Shown here: one piece after another, positions 35,752 to 44,263 of the stretch
How the letters are laid out: every line of letters starts with the position of its first letter
How positions within the stretch are numbered: the first letter of the stretch is position 1
DNA from: Sulfurimonas sp.
Lineage (GTDB): Bacteria; Campylobacterota; Campylobacteria; Campylobacterales; Sulfurimonadaceae
Reading direction: 5' to 3'
DNA: 58,948 nucleotides
Assembly (NCBI GenBank): GCA_030654155.1
Contig: JAURYA010000056.1
Span: 1-58,948 of the forward strand
Notes under the pieces: model-generated
The model's database searches: none
What the model was told of the DNA's origin: nothing
The model's input: only the letters and a program-made list of their open reading frames with translations
Translations under genes and position numbers: made by a program

Positions 35752-37731
35752 TTACATCACAAAAATATGTGGAACAATTAGCGGATATTTTTTCATTTTT
35801 CTATAAATATGTTTTCTTACAACTTGGCGAAGGTCATTTTCCAATGCTCTGGCATTTTCTATCAACCCTTCCTTTATGTTTGCAAGGAAATGTTCAAGTA
35901 CTTCCTCTATCTCTTTAGCAAAAAATTTATCCTGTTTATCAGCAACTAAACCAAATGAAGTTACAACAGGCTTAGAGAGCATTGTAGAGTGCTGTCCGTC
36001 AATCTGTGCAACAATCATTACAATACCGTCAGATGCAAGTTTTTGGCGGTCTATTACGATGTCATCATCTATCTTGTGGTTATTTTGGTTGTCAATATAT
36101 GTTTTACCGGTTCTTACGGTTTTTACTTTTCTCATATATTTTGGAGCTATCTCTACCGTATCTCCGTCATTCATAATATAAATATTACGCTCAGGAACAC
36201 CACACATCATCGCAGTCTCTTTATGCTTCATTACATGATTGTATTCACCGTGAATTGGCAAAAAGAACTTAGGATTAACTAGACGAAGCATAAGTTTTTG
36301 CTCCTCTATCGAAGCGTGTCCTGAAACATGCAGTTCTCTGTCTTGAGCTATCTTTGCTCCGGCGCGCTGGAGATGATTTAACATTCCAGAGATTGAGCTC
36401 TCATTTCCGGGAATAGGGCGAGATGAAAGAACGATTAAATCATTTGGTTTTATCTTTACATGTCTATGCTCACCGATTGACATTCTAAATAGTGCAGAAC
36501 TTGGTTCGCCTTGTGAGCCTGTTGTAACTATAAGAATATCTTTATCATTCATTGAAGCAATCTGTTCAGGCTCAACAAATATATTTTTTGGCAATTTAAT
36601 ATAATCATACTGCATAGCCACTTCGATATTTCTCTCCATTGAACGACCGATTACACAAACTTTACGTCCGTACTTTACACCGTACTGGATAGCTTGAAAA
36701 ACACGGTGAATGTTTGAGCTAAAAGTAGAGAGGATTACTCTTCCCTCAGCTTTTGCAAATACTCTATCAAGGGCTGGTGCAACACTAAGTTCAGATGGTG
36801 TCGGAGCTGTATTATAAGAGTTTGTAGAGTCGCTGAGTAGACAAAGAACACCTTTGTCGCCATAATAAGCAAGTCTATGTAAATCTGCCGTATAGCCGTC
36901 CACCGGCGTGTGGTCAATTTTAAAATCACCTGTATGAATAATCGTTCCTGCAGGTGTAGTGATTGCCAACGACGATGAATCTACGATAGAGTGAGTCATG
37001 TGCATCCACTCTATCTCGAAATCTTCACCGATTTTGTAGATTTTTCTCTTTTCAATCGGGTGTAAATGCTGTTTAAACTCTTTTATATGATGCTCATCAA
37101 ATTTACTTCCTATCATAGCGAGCGGAAGCGGAGAACCGTATATTGGGAACTGCATCTCTTTGTAAAGGTATGGCATAGCACCGATGTGGTCCTCGTGTGC
37201 GTGCGTTATAATTATGGCTTTAATTTTATCTTTGATTTCACGAATATATGTAAAGTCCGGTACTAAAATATCAACACCATGCATATCCTCATCTGGAAAA
37301 CTCATACCGACATCGACAAGTATAGCTTCATTTTGAGTTTCAAAAACTGTGATATTTCCACCGATTTCACCAAGTCCGCCAAGCGGGGTAATGCGGATTT
37401 TCTCTTTTGAGTTTAAATCTAATTTATAGTGCGGATTAAGTCTCTGTCTATGAGCTTCTTGATTTAGTTCAACAAATGCTCTTAAGTTTTCATCTACCGG
37501 CGTGCTCTGACGGCGACGTCCTCTTGATGCACTTTTGTTTTTGTTGCTGTTAGCTGGATTGCTGTTTGCAGGACTGCTACTTGCGGGACTACTATTGTTA
37601 CCTGCTGGTTTATTGCCATTTTGATTATTTGGCTTACTGCTATTGTTGTTGGGTCTTTTGTTGTTGTAATTATTTGGTTTACGATTTTCTTGAGAAATAT
37701 TACTATTAATTTCCTGATTCTCTTGTTCCAT
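35752..37731 (-). CDS. rnj: Ribonuclease J
   Basis: A 659-residue ribonuclease of the beta-CASP metallo-beta-lactamase family. The active-site HAHEDHIGAMPY is near 176, with HTGDFKIDHTPVDG and the LSGHASIEEQKLM block further on. The first 90 residues are low in complexity, rich in Asn, Ser, Pro and Lys, and have no domain match. H. pylori RNase J, the only RNase J in that species, also has an N-terminal extension, which fits Campylobacterota. It overlaps rsmA by 26 bases. Confidence 0.93.
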   Translation of the reverse strand: MEQENQEINSNISQENRKPNNYNNKRPNNNSSKPNNQNGNKPAGNNSSPASSSPANSNPANSNKNKSASRGRRRQSTPVDENLRAFVELNQEAHRQRLNPHYKLDLNSKEKIRITPLGGLGEIGGNITVFETQNEAILVDVGMSFPDEDMHGVDILVPDFTYIREIKDKIKAIIITHAHEDHIGAMPYLYKEMQFPIYGSPLPLAMIGSKFDEHHIKEFKQHLHPIEKRKIYKIGEDFEIEWMHMTHSIVDSSSLAITTPAGTIIHTGDFKIDHTPVDGYTADLHRLAYYGDKGVLCLLSDSTNSYNTAPTPSELSVAPALDRVFAKAEGRVILSTFSSNIHRVFQAIQYGVKYGRKVCVIGRSMERNIEVAMQYDYIKLPKNIFVEPEQIASMNDKDILIVTTGSQGEPSSALFRMSIGEHRHVKIKPNDLIVLSSRPIPGNESSISGMLNHLQRAGAKIAQDRELHVSGHASIEEQKLMLRLVNPKFFLPIHGEYNHVMKHKETAMMCGVPERNIYIMNDGDTVEIAPKYMRKVKTVRTGKTYIDNQNNHKIDDDIVIDRQKLASDGIVMIVAQIDGQHSTMLSKPVVTSFGLVADKQDKFFAKEIEEVLEHFLANIKEGLIENARALENDLRQVVRKHIYRKMKKYPLIVPHIFVM

Positions 37732-38506
37732 CCAAACTCCTTGTTAGTTTATAGAGTTGGTGATAGTCAGCAGTGCAGACTTGATGAGGACGAATCGTTT
37801 GTGCGAGGCCAAGCTTAAGAAAAGCTTCTTGAAGTATAGTTTTTTGATAAATAACTGATAGGTTTTTCATAAGGGTTTTGCGGGGTTGCGTAAATGCAAC
37901 TCTAAGCATATCCTCAAAATCCTTATCACTTCTATCACTGTTTTTTTGTATCAAAAAAACTGCAGAATCAATTTTTGGCTGCGGTTCAAATGCTGTTGGC
38001 GGAACTTTCACAACTATGTGTGCGTCACCTACACTCTGGGTTATAATGCCCAAAGACCCAAACACTTTATCACCTTCATGCGCGCAAAATTTCTCTGCTA
38101 CTTCAAGCTGTACCATTACAAGTATATTTTTGCATTTTGGATCTGCGAGGGCTTTTAGAATTATATTAGTCGCTATATAGTATGGCAAATTCGCCACCAA
38201 ATCATACGACTCATCTATAAGTTCACTCTTCCAAACATTAAGAACATCCCCGCAATGTATGCGGAGCTGTTTGGTTGCGATCTCTTTTTCAAATTTATTT
38301 TGTAACAGTTTACACAAATCGGTATCGACCTCAAAAGCTTCTACACTTTTGACATCTACTAAAAATTTAGTTAAATCACCTAAGCCAGGTCCAATCTCTA
38401 CGATTTTATTATCGTTGTTGGGCATCGCTTCGACGATTTTTTGTAAAACACTCTTATCTTTTAAGAAATTTTGTCCAAACTTCTTTTTTGCTACAATTTT
38501 TTCCAT
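37706..38506 (-). CDS. rsmA: 16S rRNA dimethyladenosine transferase RsmA (KsgA)
   Basis: A 266-residue methyltransferase that dimethylates two adenines near the 3' end of 16S rRNA. The N-terminal KKKFGQNFLKDKSV, SAM motif EIGPGLGDLT and the catalytic VANLPYYIAT block are all present. The stop overlaps the start of the RNase J gene by 26 bases, so the two are cotranscribed, linking rRNA maturation to RNA decay. Confidence 0.95.
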   Translation of the reverse strand: MEKIVAKKKFGQNFLKDKSVLQKIVEAMPNNDNKIVEIGPGLGDLTKFLVDVKSVEAFEVDTDLCKLLQNKFEKEIATKQLRIHCGDVLNVWKSELIDESYDLVANLPYYIATNIILKALADPKCKNILVMVQLEVAEKFCAHEGDKVFGSLGIITQSVGDAHIVVKVPPTAFEPQPKIDSAVFLIQKNSDRSDKDFEDMLRVAFTQPRKTLMKNLSVIYQKTILQEAFLKLGLAQTIRPHQVCTADYHQLYKLTRSLDGTRESGN

Positions 38507-38783
38507 GAGCGGCTATTCTATACTATTTTTACTTATAATTAGTTAACATAAAGGAAAAAATTACTTATTATCCTATATAACGCCTTTTTATTGCTAAAAA
38601 TCATCTATTTTTTACACATAAATGTAAATTATTATTCTTTTATATAATATTTATTATTACAATCATAAAATTTCTATGTTTCATGTGAAACATTTTTAAA
38701 TTTATATACCTCTTTACCGGCGCCGGAAATTACAAAAAGTAAATATAAGGCACAAAGTGTATAATTTCACTATATTATAAAAG
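38507..38783. promoter_or_regulatory. rsmA-hisF gap with a parS-like site and a GC palindrome
   Basis: A 277-base, very AT-rich gap. It holds the parS-like 16-mer at 38677-38692, the GC-rich palindrome CCGGCGCCGG at 38717-38726, and a TATAAT at 38760-38765 that could be the -10 box for hisF. No gene is seen. Confidence 0.6.
38677..38692. other. parS-like centromere site 1
   Basis: TGTTTCATGTGAAACA differs from the widely conserved bacterial parS (TGTTTCACGTGAAACA) at one central base. The identical 16-mer occurs in inverse orientation at 41938-41953. Both lie 10-14 kb from dnaA, where chromosomal parS sites usually cluster. ParB binding is the inferred role. Confidence 0.7.
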
Positions 38784-38792
38784 GTGCTGTTT

Positions 38793-39551
38793 TTGAACTA
38801 TTTTGCAAAAAGAATCATTCCATGTCTTGATGTTAAAGATGGACGCGTTGTTAAAGGTGTTAACTTTGTTGGACTTAGAGATGCCGGCGATCCAGTTGAA
38901 GTAGCAAGAAGATACAATGAAGAGGGCGCAGACGAGATTACTTTTTTAGACATAACTGCCTCAAGCGACAACCGCGACACCATAGTTGATATAGTCGCGC
39001 AAGTAGCACGCGAAATATTTATACCTCTAACTGTTGGCGGAGGCATAAGAAAGCTTGATGACATATACAAACTGCTAAATGTCGGATGTGACAAAGTAAG
39101 CGTAAACTCAGCAGCGATAAAAAGACCGCAGCTAATAGACGAAAGTGCAAAAAGATTCGGTTCACAATGTATTGTTACTGCGATAGATGTTAAAAAGACA
39201 GGTAACAGATACAATGTTTATCTAAACGGTGGCAGAATAGATACCGGAATAGACGCCGTAGAGTGGGCGAAAGAGGTTGTAAGCCGCGGAAGCGGGGAGA
39301 TACTTCTTACGTCAATGGATGCAGACGGAACTAAAGCCGGTTTTGACCTAAGCATTACAGAGCAAATAAGCCGCGCTGTAAATGTACCTGTAATCGCAAG
39401 TGGCGGTGCCGGAACAATGGAACACATAAAAGAAGCATTTGAGCACGGTGCCGATGCGGCTCTTGCAGCAAGTATTTTTCACTATAAAGAGATTAATATA
39501 ATGGATTTAAAACACTATCTTCATGAACATAATATACCCGTAAGATTATAA
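38793..39551 (+). CDS. hisF: Imidazole glycerol phosphate synthase cyclase subunit HisF
   Basis: A 252-residue TIM-barrel protein that, with HisH, closes the imidazole ring in histidine synthesis and yields [26 protein letters not shown], the [11 protein letters not shown] stretch and the late [13 protein letters not shown] phosphate loop are typical. I chose a TTG start at 38793 (giving MNYFAKR), eight bases after AAGG; the GTG at 38784 is possible. HisH is not adjacent. The next gene begins 10 bases after its stop. Confidence 0.95.
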   Translation: MNYFAKRIIPCLDVKDGRVVKGVNFVGLRDAGDPVEVARRYNEEGADEITFLDITASSDNRDTIVDIVAQVAREIFIPLTVGGGIRKLDDIYKLLNVGCDKVSVNSAAIKRPQLIDESAKRFGSQCIVTAIDVKKTGNRYNVYLNGGRIDTGIDAVEWAKEVVSRGSGEILLTSMDADGTKAGFDLSITEQISRAVNVPVIASGGAGTMEHIKEAFEHGADAALAASIFHYKEINIMDLKHYLHEHNIPVRL

Positions 39552-39561
39552 AGATGGCTGT

Positions 39562-40125
39562 ATGATAATTTGTGCCGGAAATAACGAAACTTTTGATTTT
39601 GCTCAACCAATGGGAGTAGGGCTAATCGAGATATCAATGAACTTAACAAGAGCCTGTCTTTTTGACAAACCTGAGTTTTTGTTGTTTGTCGGAAGTGCAG
39701 GAAGCTATGGTGAACACAAAATATTTGACATTATAGAGTCTAAAACGGCATCAAACGTTGAGCTCGGATTTTTAAACAACGATGCCTATACCCCACTGGA
39801 CAATGTAATTTCAACTAACATTGATAATACAAAAAGGGATGTTATAGTCAACTCATCCAACTATATCTCTACAAACGAAGAGCTAACAAAAAAGTTTTTA
39901 AAACTCGGCATAGCAATAGAAAATATGGAATTTTTCGCTGTTTTAAGGGTTGCACAGGAGTTTGATATTCCAGCTGGGGGAGTTTTTTGTATAACAAACT
40001 ATACTAACAAAAACGCTCATGAAGATTTTTTAAAAAATCACGAAGAAGCAAAAAGAGTTTTAACTCTGCATGTAAAAAAAAGAATCAAAGAACTAACTTC
40101 AAACCAAAGGCTCTTTAAAAAATGA
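39562..40125 (+). CDS. Nucleoside phosphorylase-like protein (PNP/MTAN family)
   Basis: A 187-residue protein with the short phosphorylase superfamily layout: the VGSAGSYGEH glycine block near 43, the NMEFFAVLRVAQEF substrate stretch near 129, and CITNYTN near 150. It is shorter than canonical purine nucleoside phosphorylases (about 235). The relation to MTAN, used in the futalosine route of Campylobacterota, is open; the sequence does not show which nucleoside it handles. It overlaps rlmN by ATGA. Confidence 0.65.
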   Translation: MIICAGNNETFDFAQPMGVGLIEISMNLTRACLFDKPEFLLFVGSAGSYGEHKIFDIIESKTASNVELGFLNNDAYTPLDNVISTNIDNTKRDVIVNSSNYISTNEELTKKFLKLGIAIENMEFFAVLRVAQEFDIPAGGVFCITNYTNKNAHEDFLKNHEEAKRVLTLHVKKRIKELTSNQRLFKK

Positions 40126-41192
40126 AACAATCACTACTTGATTTTACACTGGGAGAGCTGCAAGAGCAGGTAAAACCGTCATTTAGAGCTAAACAGATTT
40201 ATGGCTGGCTTTATCACAACTATGTGCAAAACTTTGATGAAATGAAAAATATACCAAAAGCATTAAAAGACGAGCTTGCAGAGAAATTTATTGTAGATCC
40301 GCTTAAGATAATAAAAAAAGAACTCTCAACAGATGGAACCATCAAGTACCTCTTTGAACTTCAAGACGGCAAAACCATAGAGAGCGTTTGGCTCAAAATG
40401 AAAGAAGAGATTACTGACGAAAATGGTAATGTGACTCAGGAAGCAAAATATACAATATGTGTTTCTACTCAGGTCGGCTGCAAAGTAGGGTGCGCATTTT
40501 GTCTAACTGCAAAAGGCGGATTTACAAGAGATTTGACCGCAGGCGAGATAGTAGGTCAGGTAGTCAGTCTCAAGAGAGATAATGAACACAAACACAACAG
40601 AATGATAAATATTGTATATATGGGGATGGGCGAGCCGCTGGATAATCTTGCGAACTTGGCAAAAGCTATAGAGATATTTAAAGAAGAAGATGGTTTATGT
40701 ATCTCAGGCAAAAGACAAACAGTATCTACAAGCGGGCTTAGCAACAAGATAGACAGACTAGGAGAGATGGATTTGGGCGTTCATATAGCTATTTCCCTTC
40801 ATGCTGTTGATGATGAGCTCAGAACTGAACTTATACCTATGAATAAAGCCCACAATATCTCATCGATTATAGAAGCGGTTAAACGCTTTCCAATTGATAC
40901 CAGAAAAAGAGTTATGTTTGAGTATCTAGTTATTAAAAATAAAAATGACGATATAGGCTCTGCTAAGAAGCTTGTTAAACTTCTCTCAGGCATCAAAGCT
41001 AAAGTAAATCTGATATATTTCAACCCATATCCTGAAACTGTGTATCAGAGACCAAATAAAGCCGATATGATAGCTTTCCAAGAGTATCTGATAAATCACG
41101 GCCTTTTATGTACTATACGCGACTCAAAAGGGATAGATATCAGTGCAGCGTGCGGACAGCTAAAAGAACAAACACAAAGCGAATTGATATGA
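40122..41192 (+). CDS. rlmN: 23S rRNA (adenine-2503-C2)-methyltransferase RlmN
   Basis: A 356-residue radical-SAM methyltransferase that modifies A2503 in 23S rRNA and A37 in some tRNAs. The cluster motif CKVGCAFC with TAKGGFTRDLTAGEIVGQV is in the middle, and the conserved C-terminal Cys is in DISAACGQL. The stop overlaps the next start as ATGA, so the small membrane protein is translationally coupled. Confidence 0.96.
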   Translation: MKQSLLDFTLGELQEQVKPSFRAKQIYGWLYHNYVQNFDEMKNIPKALKDELAEKFIVDPLKIIKKELSTDGTIKYLFELQDGKTIESVWLKMKEEITDENGNVTQEAKYTICVSTQVGCKVGCAFCLTAKGGFTRDLTAGEIVGQVVSLKRDNEHKHNRMINIVYMGMGEPLDNLANLAKAIEIFKEEDGLCISGKRQTVSTSGLSNKIDRLGEMDLGVHIAISLHAVDDELRTELIPMNKAHNISSIIEAVKRFPIDTRKRVMFEYLVIKNKNDDIGSAKKLVKLLSGIKAKVNLIYFNPYPETVYQRPNKADMIAFQEYLINHGLLCTIRDSKGIDISAACGQLKEQTQSELI

Positions 41193-41296
41193 GCTATGTA
41201 GAAATTTTTCAGATTATATTTTTGGTAGTTGTTTTTGCGGTAGGTCTGATTGGTTTTATAAAAGCTGCGACATCAGATAAAAAAAACGAAGACTAA
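41189..41296 (+). CDS. 35-residue single-pass membrane miniprotein
   Basis: Encodes 35 residues: a short start, one hydrophobic helix (about 7-25) and a charged tail KKNED. The ATG overlaps the rlmN stop as ATGA, which suggests translational coupling. A terminator hairpin follows at 41303. A short frame could arise by chance, but the overlap and the terminator spacing favour a real gene. Function unknown. Confidence 0.6.
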   Translation: MSYVEIFQIIFLVVVFAVGLIGFIKAATSDKKNED

Positions 41297-41302
41297 TTAA
41301 CA

Positions 41303-41331
41303 AAACGACCAACACACCAGGGAGGTCGTTT
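41303..41331 (+). terminator. Terminator after the rlmN operon
   Basis: AAACGACC (41303-41310) and GGTCGTTT (41324-41331) form a perfect 8-bp stem with a 13-base loop, seven bases after the miniprotein stop. The right arm itself ends in T. The loop is long, so efficiency is uncertain. Confidence 0.65.
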
Positions 41332-41720
41332 ATGAATATAATAATACCCTACTTTTCTTATATAAAAATTATTAATAAAAATTTACACAATACTCTTAAA
41401 GAAAGTTTTACCATATAAAAAAATAGCTTTTTTTCTCAATATGTGTACTATTCACACATTGCTCTAAAGTGTGAACAATATAAAGAAAAATATAAAAAGA
41501 ATTCAAAAATTTAGTTTTAATTTAAGAACAAATTTATATAAAAGTATGCTGAATTCTAAAACGGCAAATAAGCTTCAAAGTGCCTATTTTATGGATATGT
41601 GAGACTTTTATCGTGAGCTGTTATAATTATAATCAAAATGTCTCCAAAAGCTACGCAAAGTTATTCACATATAATGCCTAGACTTTTAAATAAATATATA
41701 AAATAGCTAGATTATGCCCA
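41332..41720. other. Gene-free region with a cluster of DnaA-box-like hexamers
   Basis: About 390 very AT-rich bases without a gene. TTCACA occurs at 41451-41456 and 41664-41669, and its complement TGTGAA at 41470-41475. Two boxes sit inside longer words also found in the ruvC-dnaA gap: TGTACTATTCACA (41444-41456 and 52104-52116) and TTATTCACATATAA (41661-41674 and 52150-52163). TTCACA is the core of the DnaA box in Campylobacterota. A DnaA-titrating or accessory origin site is the inference. Confidence 0.6.
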
Positions 41721-42635
41721 TTATGCTTTCATATTTTCAAAACAAACTTTTTCAAAGTCTACACTGCTTTTAACATTATAGTTCTTACCGTATAACTCAA
41801 ACTCTAACTCATTCGCATGCAGAAGCAATCTTCTTGCACCACTTATTACAACTCTAGTATCTCTGTCTAATTCTCTATCCAGATACTTTACAATATTCTC
41901 TTCATCTTGCCCATAAACCGGATCACCGACTATCGGATGTTTCACATGAAACATATGTACTCTGATTTGATGTTGTCTTCCGGTAAAGGGAGAACACTCA
42001 ATCATTGTCATATTTAACTCCGGATAATATTTTAACGGCTTGACATATGTTAAAGACTCTTTACCGCTTTCATCTACTTTAACAACCATTCTGATAAGCG
42101 CGCTCTTTTCATCATCATATCTGAGTAGTGGAGCATCAATGCGAAGTTCATCTTTTAACTCTCCATGAACCATTGCCAAATACTTCTTCTTCATATCGCG
42201 TTCTTGAAACATCATCTTAATATCAACTTCGCTCTTTTTATCTCTTGCACACAGTACAAGTCCGCTTGTCTCTTGGTCTATTCTATGAGCAATGTTCGCG
42301 TTCATTCCAAACTGAAACTTCAACTCATCTATAAGAGAGTACTCTGTATATCTGTTTTGAGGATGAATAAGCATACCGCTTGGTTTGTCAAAAACCACAA
42401 ACTTCTCATCTACAACATACGGAGCCAAACCTTTTGAAATCGGTTCAAAATATATAAGCTCAAACTCTCCCTCTAAATAATCTGATGGCTTTGTAATCGG
42501 AACGCCATTTACAAGAACTCTTCCTACGGCTATATATCTTTGAATATCTCTTTGAGAATATCCCAATTCTCGCTTTAGAAAAAGAAAAGCTCTTTCTCTT
42601 TCTTGTGCAAACATTTTTTTTATAACAAATGGCAA
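41721..42635 (-). CDS. RluA-family rRNA/tRNA pseudouridine synthase
   Basis: A 304-residue pseudouridine synthase. An S4-like segment (LGYSQRDIQRYIAVGRVLVNG) comes first, then the catalytic AHRIDQETSGLVLCARD with the nucleophile Asp and the TGRQHQIRVH block. It converts uridines in rRNA to pseudouridine. The parS-like site at 41938-41953 falls inside the reading frame and encodes MFHVKH, where relatives usually have a short hydrophobic-His stretch before PIVGDP. The likely TTG start at 42635 follows AGGGG; the ATG at 42614 is an alternative. Confidence 0.85.
   Translation of the reverse strand: MPFVIKKMFAQERERAFLFLKRELGYSQRDIQRYIAVGRVLVNGVPITKPSDYLEGEFELIYFEPISKGLAPYVVDEKFVVFDKPSGMLIHPQNRYTEYSLIDELKFQFGMNANIAHRIDQETSGLVLCARDKKSEVDIKMMFQERDMKKKYLAMVHGELKDELRIDAPLLRYDDEKSALIRMVVKVDESGKESLTYVKPLKYYPELNMTMIECSPFTGRQHQIRVHMFHVKHPIVGDPVYGQDEENIVKYLDRELDRDTRVVISGARRLLLHANELEFELYGKNYNVKSSVDFEKVCFENMKA
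41938..41953. other. parS-like centromere site 2, inside a coding region
   Basis: TGTTTCACATGAAACA, the exact reverse complement of site 1 at 38677-38692, lies within the pseudouridine synthase gene. The identity extends to 18 bases (41937-41954). parS sites are often embedded in genes, where the parS motif reads MFHVKH, as here. Confidence 0.7.
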
Positions 42636-42737
42636 ATTTTAACCCCTATTTAATCAACTATTTACATTATTTTCTGTAAAATAAATGACTTAATTTTAAC
42701 ATAAAAACATAAGATAATTATCAGAAGGGTGACATAT

Positions 42738-44072
42738 ATGATCGAAAGATACTCGAGAGTTGAGATGAGCTCCAAATGGACTATGCAGGCAAAATATCAA
42801 GCTTGGCTAGATGTGGAAAAAGCAGTTGTCAAGGCTTGGAATAGACTTGGTCTTATTCCTGATGAAGATGCAAAGAAAATTATCGATAACGCTGGATTTA
42901 ATATCGAGAGAATTGATGAGATAGAAGCAGTTACCCGCCATGACCTTATAGCGTTTACAACTAGCGTATCTGAAACACTTGGGCAAGAGAGCAGATGGTT
43001 TCACTATGGAATGACAAGTTCAGATACTGTTGATACTGCGGTAGCACTTCAAATGAAAAGCTCTTTGGAATTAATCATAGAAGATGTCAAAATGATTATG
43101 GAGACAATCAAAAAAAGAGCATACGAACACAAGATGACTCTCATGGTTGGACGCAGCCATGGCATTCACGGCGAGCCAATAACATTTGGTCTTGTGTTAG
43201 CTGTTTGGTATGATGAAATGGCTAGACATTTAGAAAATCTAGAGCAAACACTTGAGGTTATAAGCGTAGGTCAGGTCAGCGGAGCGATGGGCAACTTTGC
43301 TCATGCGCCTCTTGAGCTTGAAGAGTATACATGTGAAGAGCTGGGACTAAAACCTGCACCTGCATCTAACCAAGTAATTCAGCGAGACAGATACGCAAGA
43401 CTTGCGACTGCGTTAGCTCTTATGGCTAGTTCAATAGAGAAGTTTGCGGTTCAAGTTCGCCACTGGCAAAGAACAGAGGTTTATGAGTGCGAAGAGTATT
43501 TTGCAAAGGGTCAAAAAGGCTCATCTGCAATGCCTCATAAACGAAATCCTATACTAACAGAGAACATAACAGGGCTTGCTCGTATGATAAGAGCTTACGC
43601 AATTCCTGCTATGGAAAACGTAGCGCTTTGGCATGAGAGAGATATTAGCCACTCTTCAACGGAGAGATTTTGGCTGCCTGATTCGTTTATAACAAGCGAT
43701 TTTATGCTGCACCGCATGAACAATGTTATAGCCAACCTAACAGTCTATCCGCAAAATATGATGAAAAATCTAAACCTGACAGGCGGACTTGTATTTTCAC
43801 AAAGAGTTCTTCTTGAGCTTCCGCTAAAAGGCGTTAGCCGTGAAGATGCTTACCGCATAGTTCAAAGAAACGCGATGAAGGTTTGGGAAGAGATACAGCA
43901 GGGAAAACCTACGACAAATGAAAAGGGTGAGAGTCTATACCTAAACCATCTTCTAGCGGATGATGAGTTAAGAGCGAGTTTAAGCGAAGAGGCAATCCGC
44001 GAATGCTTTAACTTTGACTACTATACTAAAAATGTGGACAAAATTTTTGCAAGAGTTTTTACGAAAAAATGA
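42738..44072 (+). CDS. purB: Adenylosuccinate lyase
   Basis: A 444-residue lyase of the fumarase/aspartase superfamily that acts twice in purine synthesis. GRSHGIHGEPITFG, QRDRYARLATALALMAS, and the signature GSSAMPHKRNPILTENITG are all visible. The ATG at 42738 follows AAGGG at 42726-42729; a GTG at 42729 in frame is less likely. A hairpin CAAAAAGT/ACTTTTTG at 44108-44125 and repeat copy B follow its stop. Confidence 0.96.
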   Translation: MIERYSRVEMSSKWTMQAKYQAWLDVEKAVVKAWNRLGLIPDEDAKKIIDNAGFNIERIDEIEAVTRHDLIAFTTSVSETLGQESRWFHYGMTSSDTVDTAVALQMKSSLELIIEDVKMIMETIKKRAYEHKMTLMVGRSHGIHGEPITFGLVLAVWYDEMARHLENLEQTLEVISVGQVSGAMGNFAHAPLELEEYTCEELGLKPAPASNQVIQRDRYARLATALALMASSIEKFAVQVRHWQRTEVYECEEYFAKGQKGSSAMPHKRNPILTENITGLARMIRAYAIPAMENVALWHERDISHSSTERFWLPDSFITSDFMLHRMNNVIANLTVYPQNMMKNLNLTGGLVFSQRVLLELPLKGVSREDAYRIVQRNAMKVWEEIQQGKPTTNEKGESLYLNHLLADDELRASLSEEAIRECFNFDYYTKNVDKIFARVFTKK

Positions 44073-44125
44073 CAAAATTCTGCTAATATTCCTTTAGCAT
44101 AAAATCTCAAAAAGTTTACTTTTTG

Positions 44126-44199
44126 TAGCTTTAGGAGGTTGTAGGGACTTTGGTCCCTGCCACTAAAGCGGACGAGTTCGTTTTAGTGCGTAACATCAG
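44126..44199 (+). repeat. Structured intergenic repeat, copy B
   Basis: On the plus strand the order is TAGCTTTAGGAGGTTGTA (18 bases, one change from copy A), hairpin GGGAC-TTTG-GTCCC, linker TGCCACT, hairpin CACTAAAGCG/CGTTTTAGTG (10 pairs with one G-T, eight-base loop), and GTAACATCAG. The constant blocks match copy A; both hairpins differ in sequence but keep complementarity, including a T-A to G-C change at the base of hairpin 1. The element lies in the nrdA leader, ending 64 bases before the nrdA ATG. Confidence 0.8.
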
Positions 44200-44263
44200 T
44201 GAAAAGTATAAAAACATTAAAAGTACAAACGATAACACTTTTGTATGACTTAGGAACATTAAA

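Noticed and set aside
35989..36282. Plus-strand open frames over the RNase J gene and many similar frames over other genes.
   Set aside because: They lie antisense to strongly supported genes, have no ribosome site and odd composition; they are shadows.
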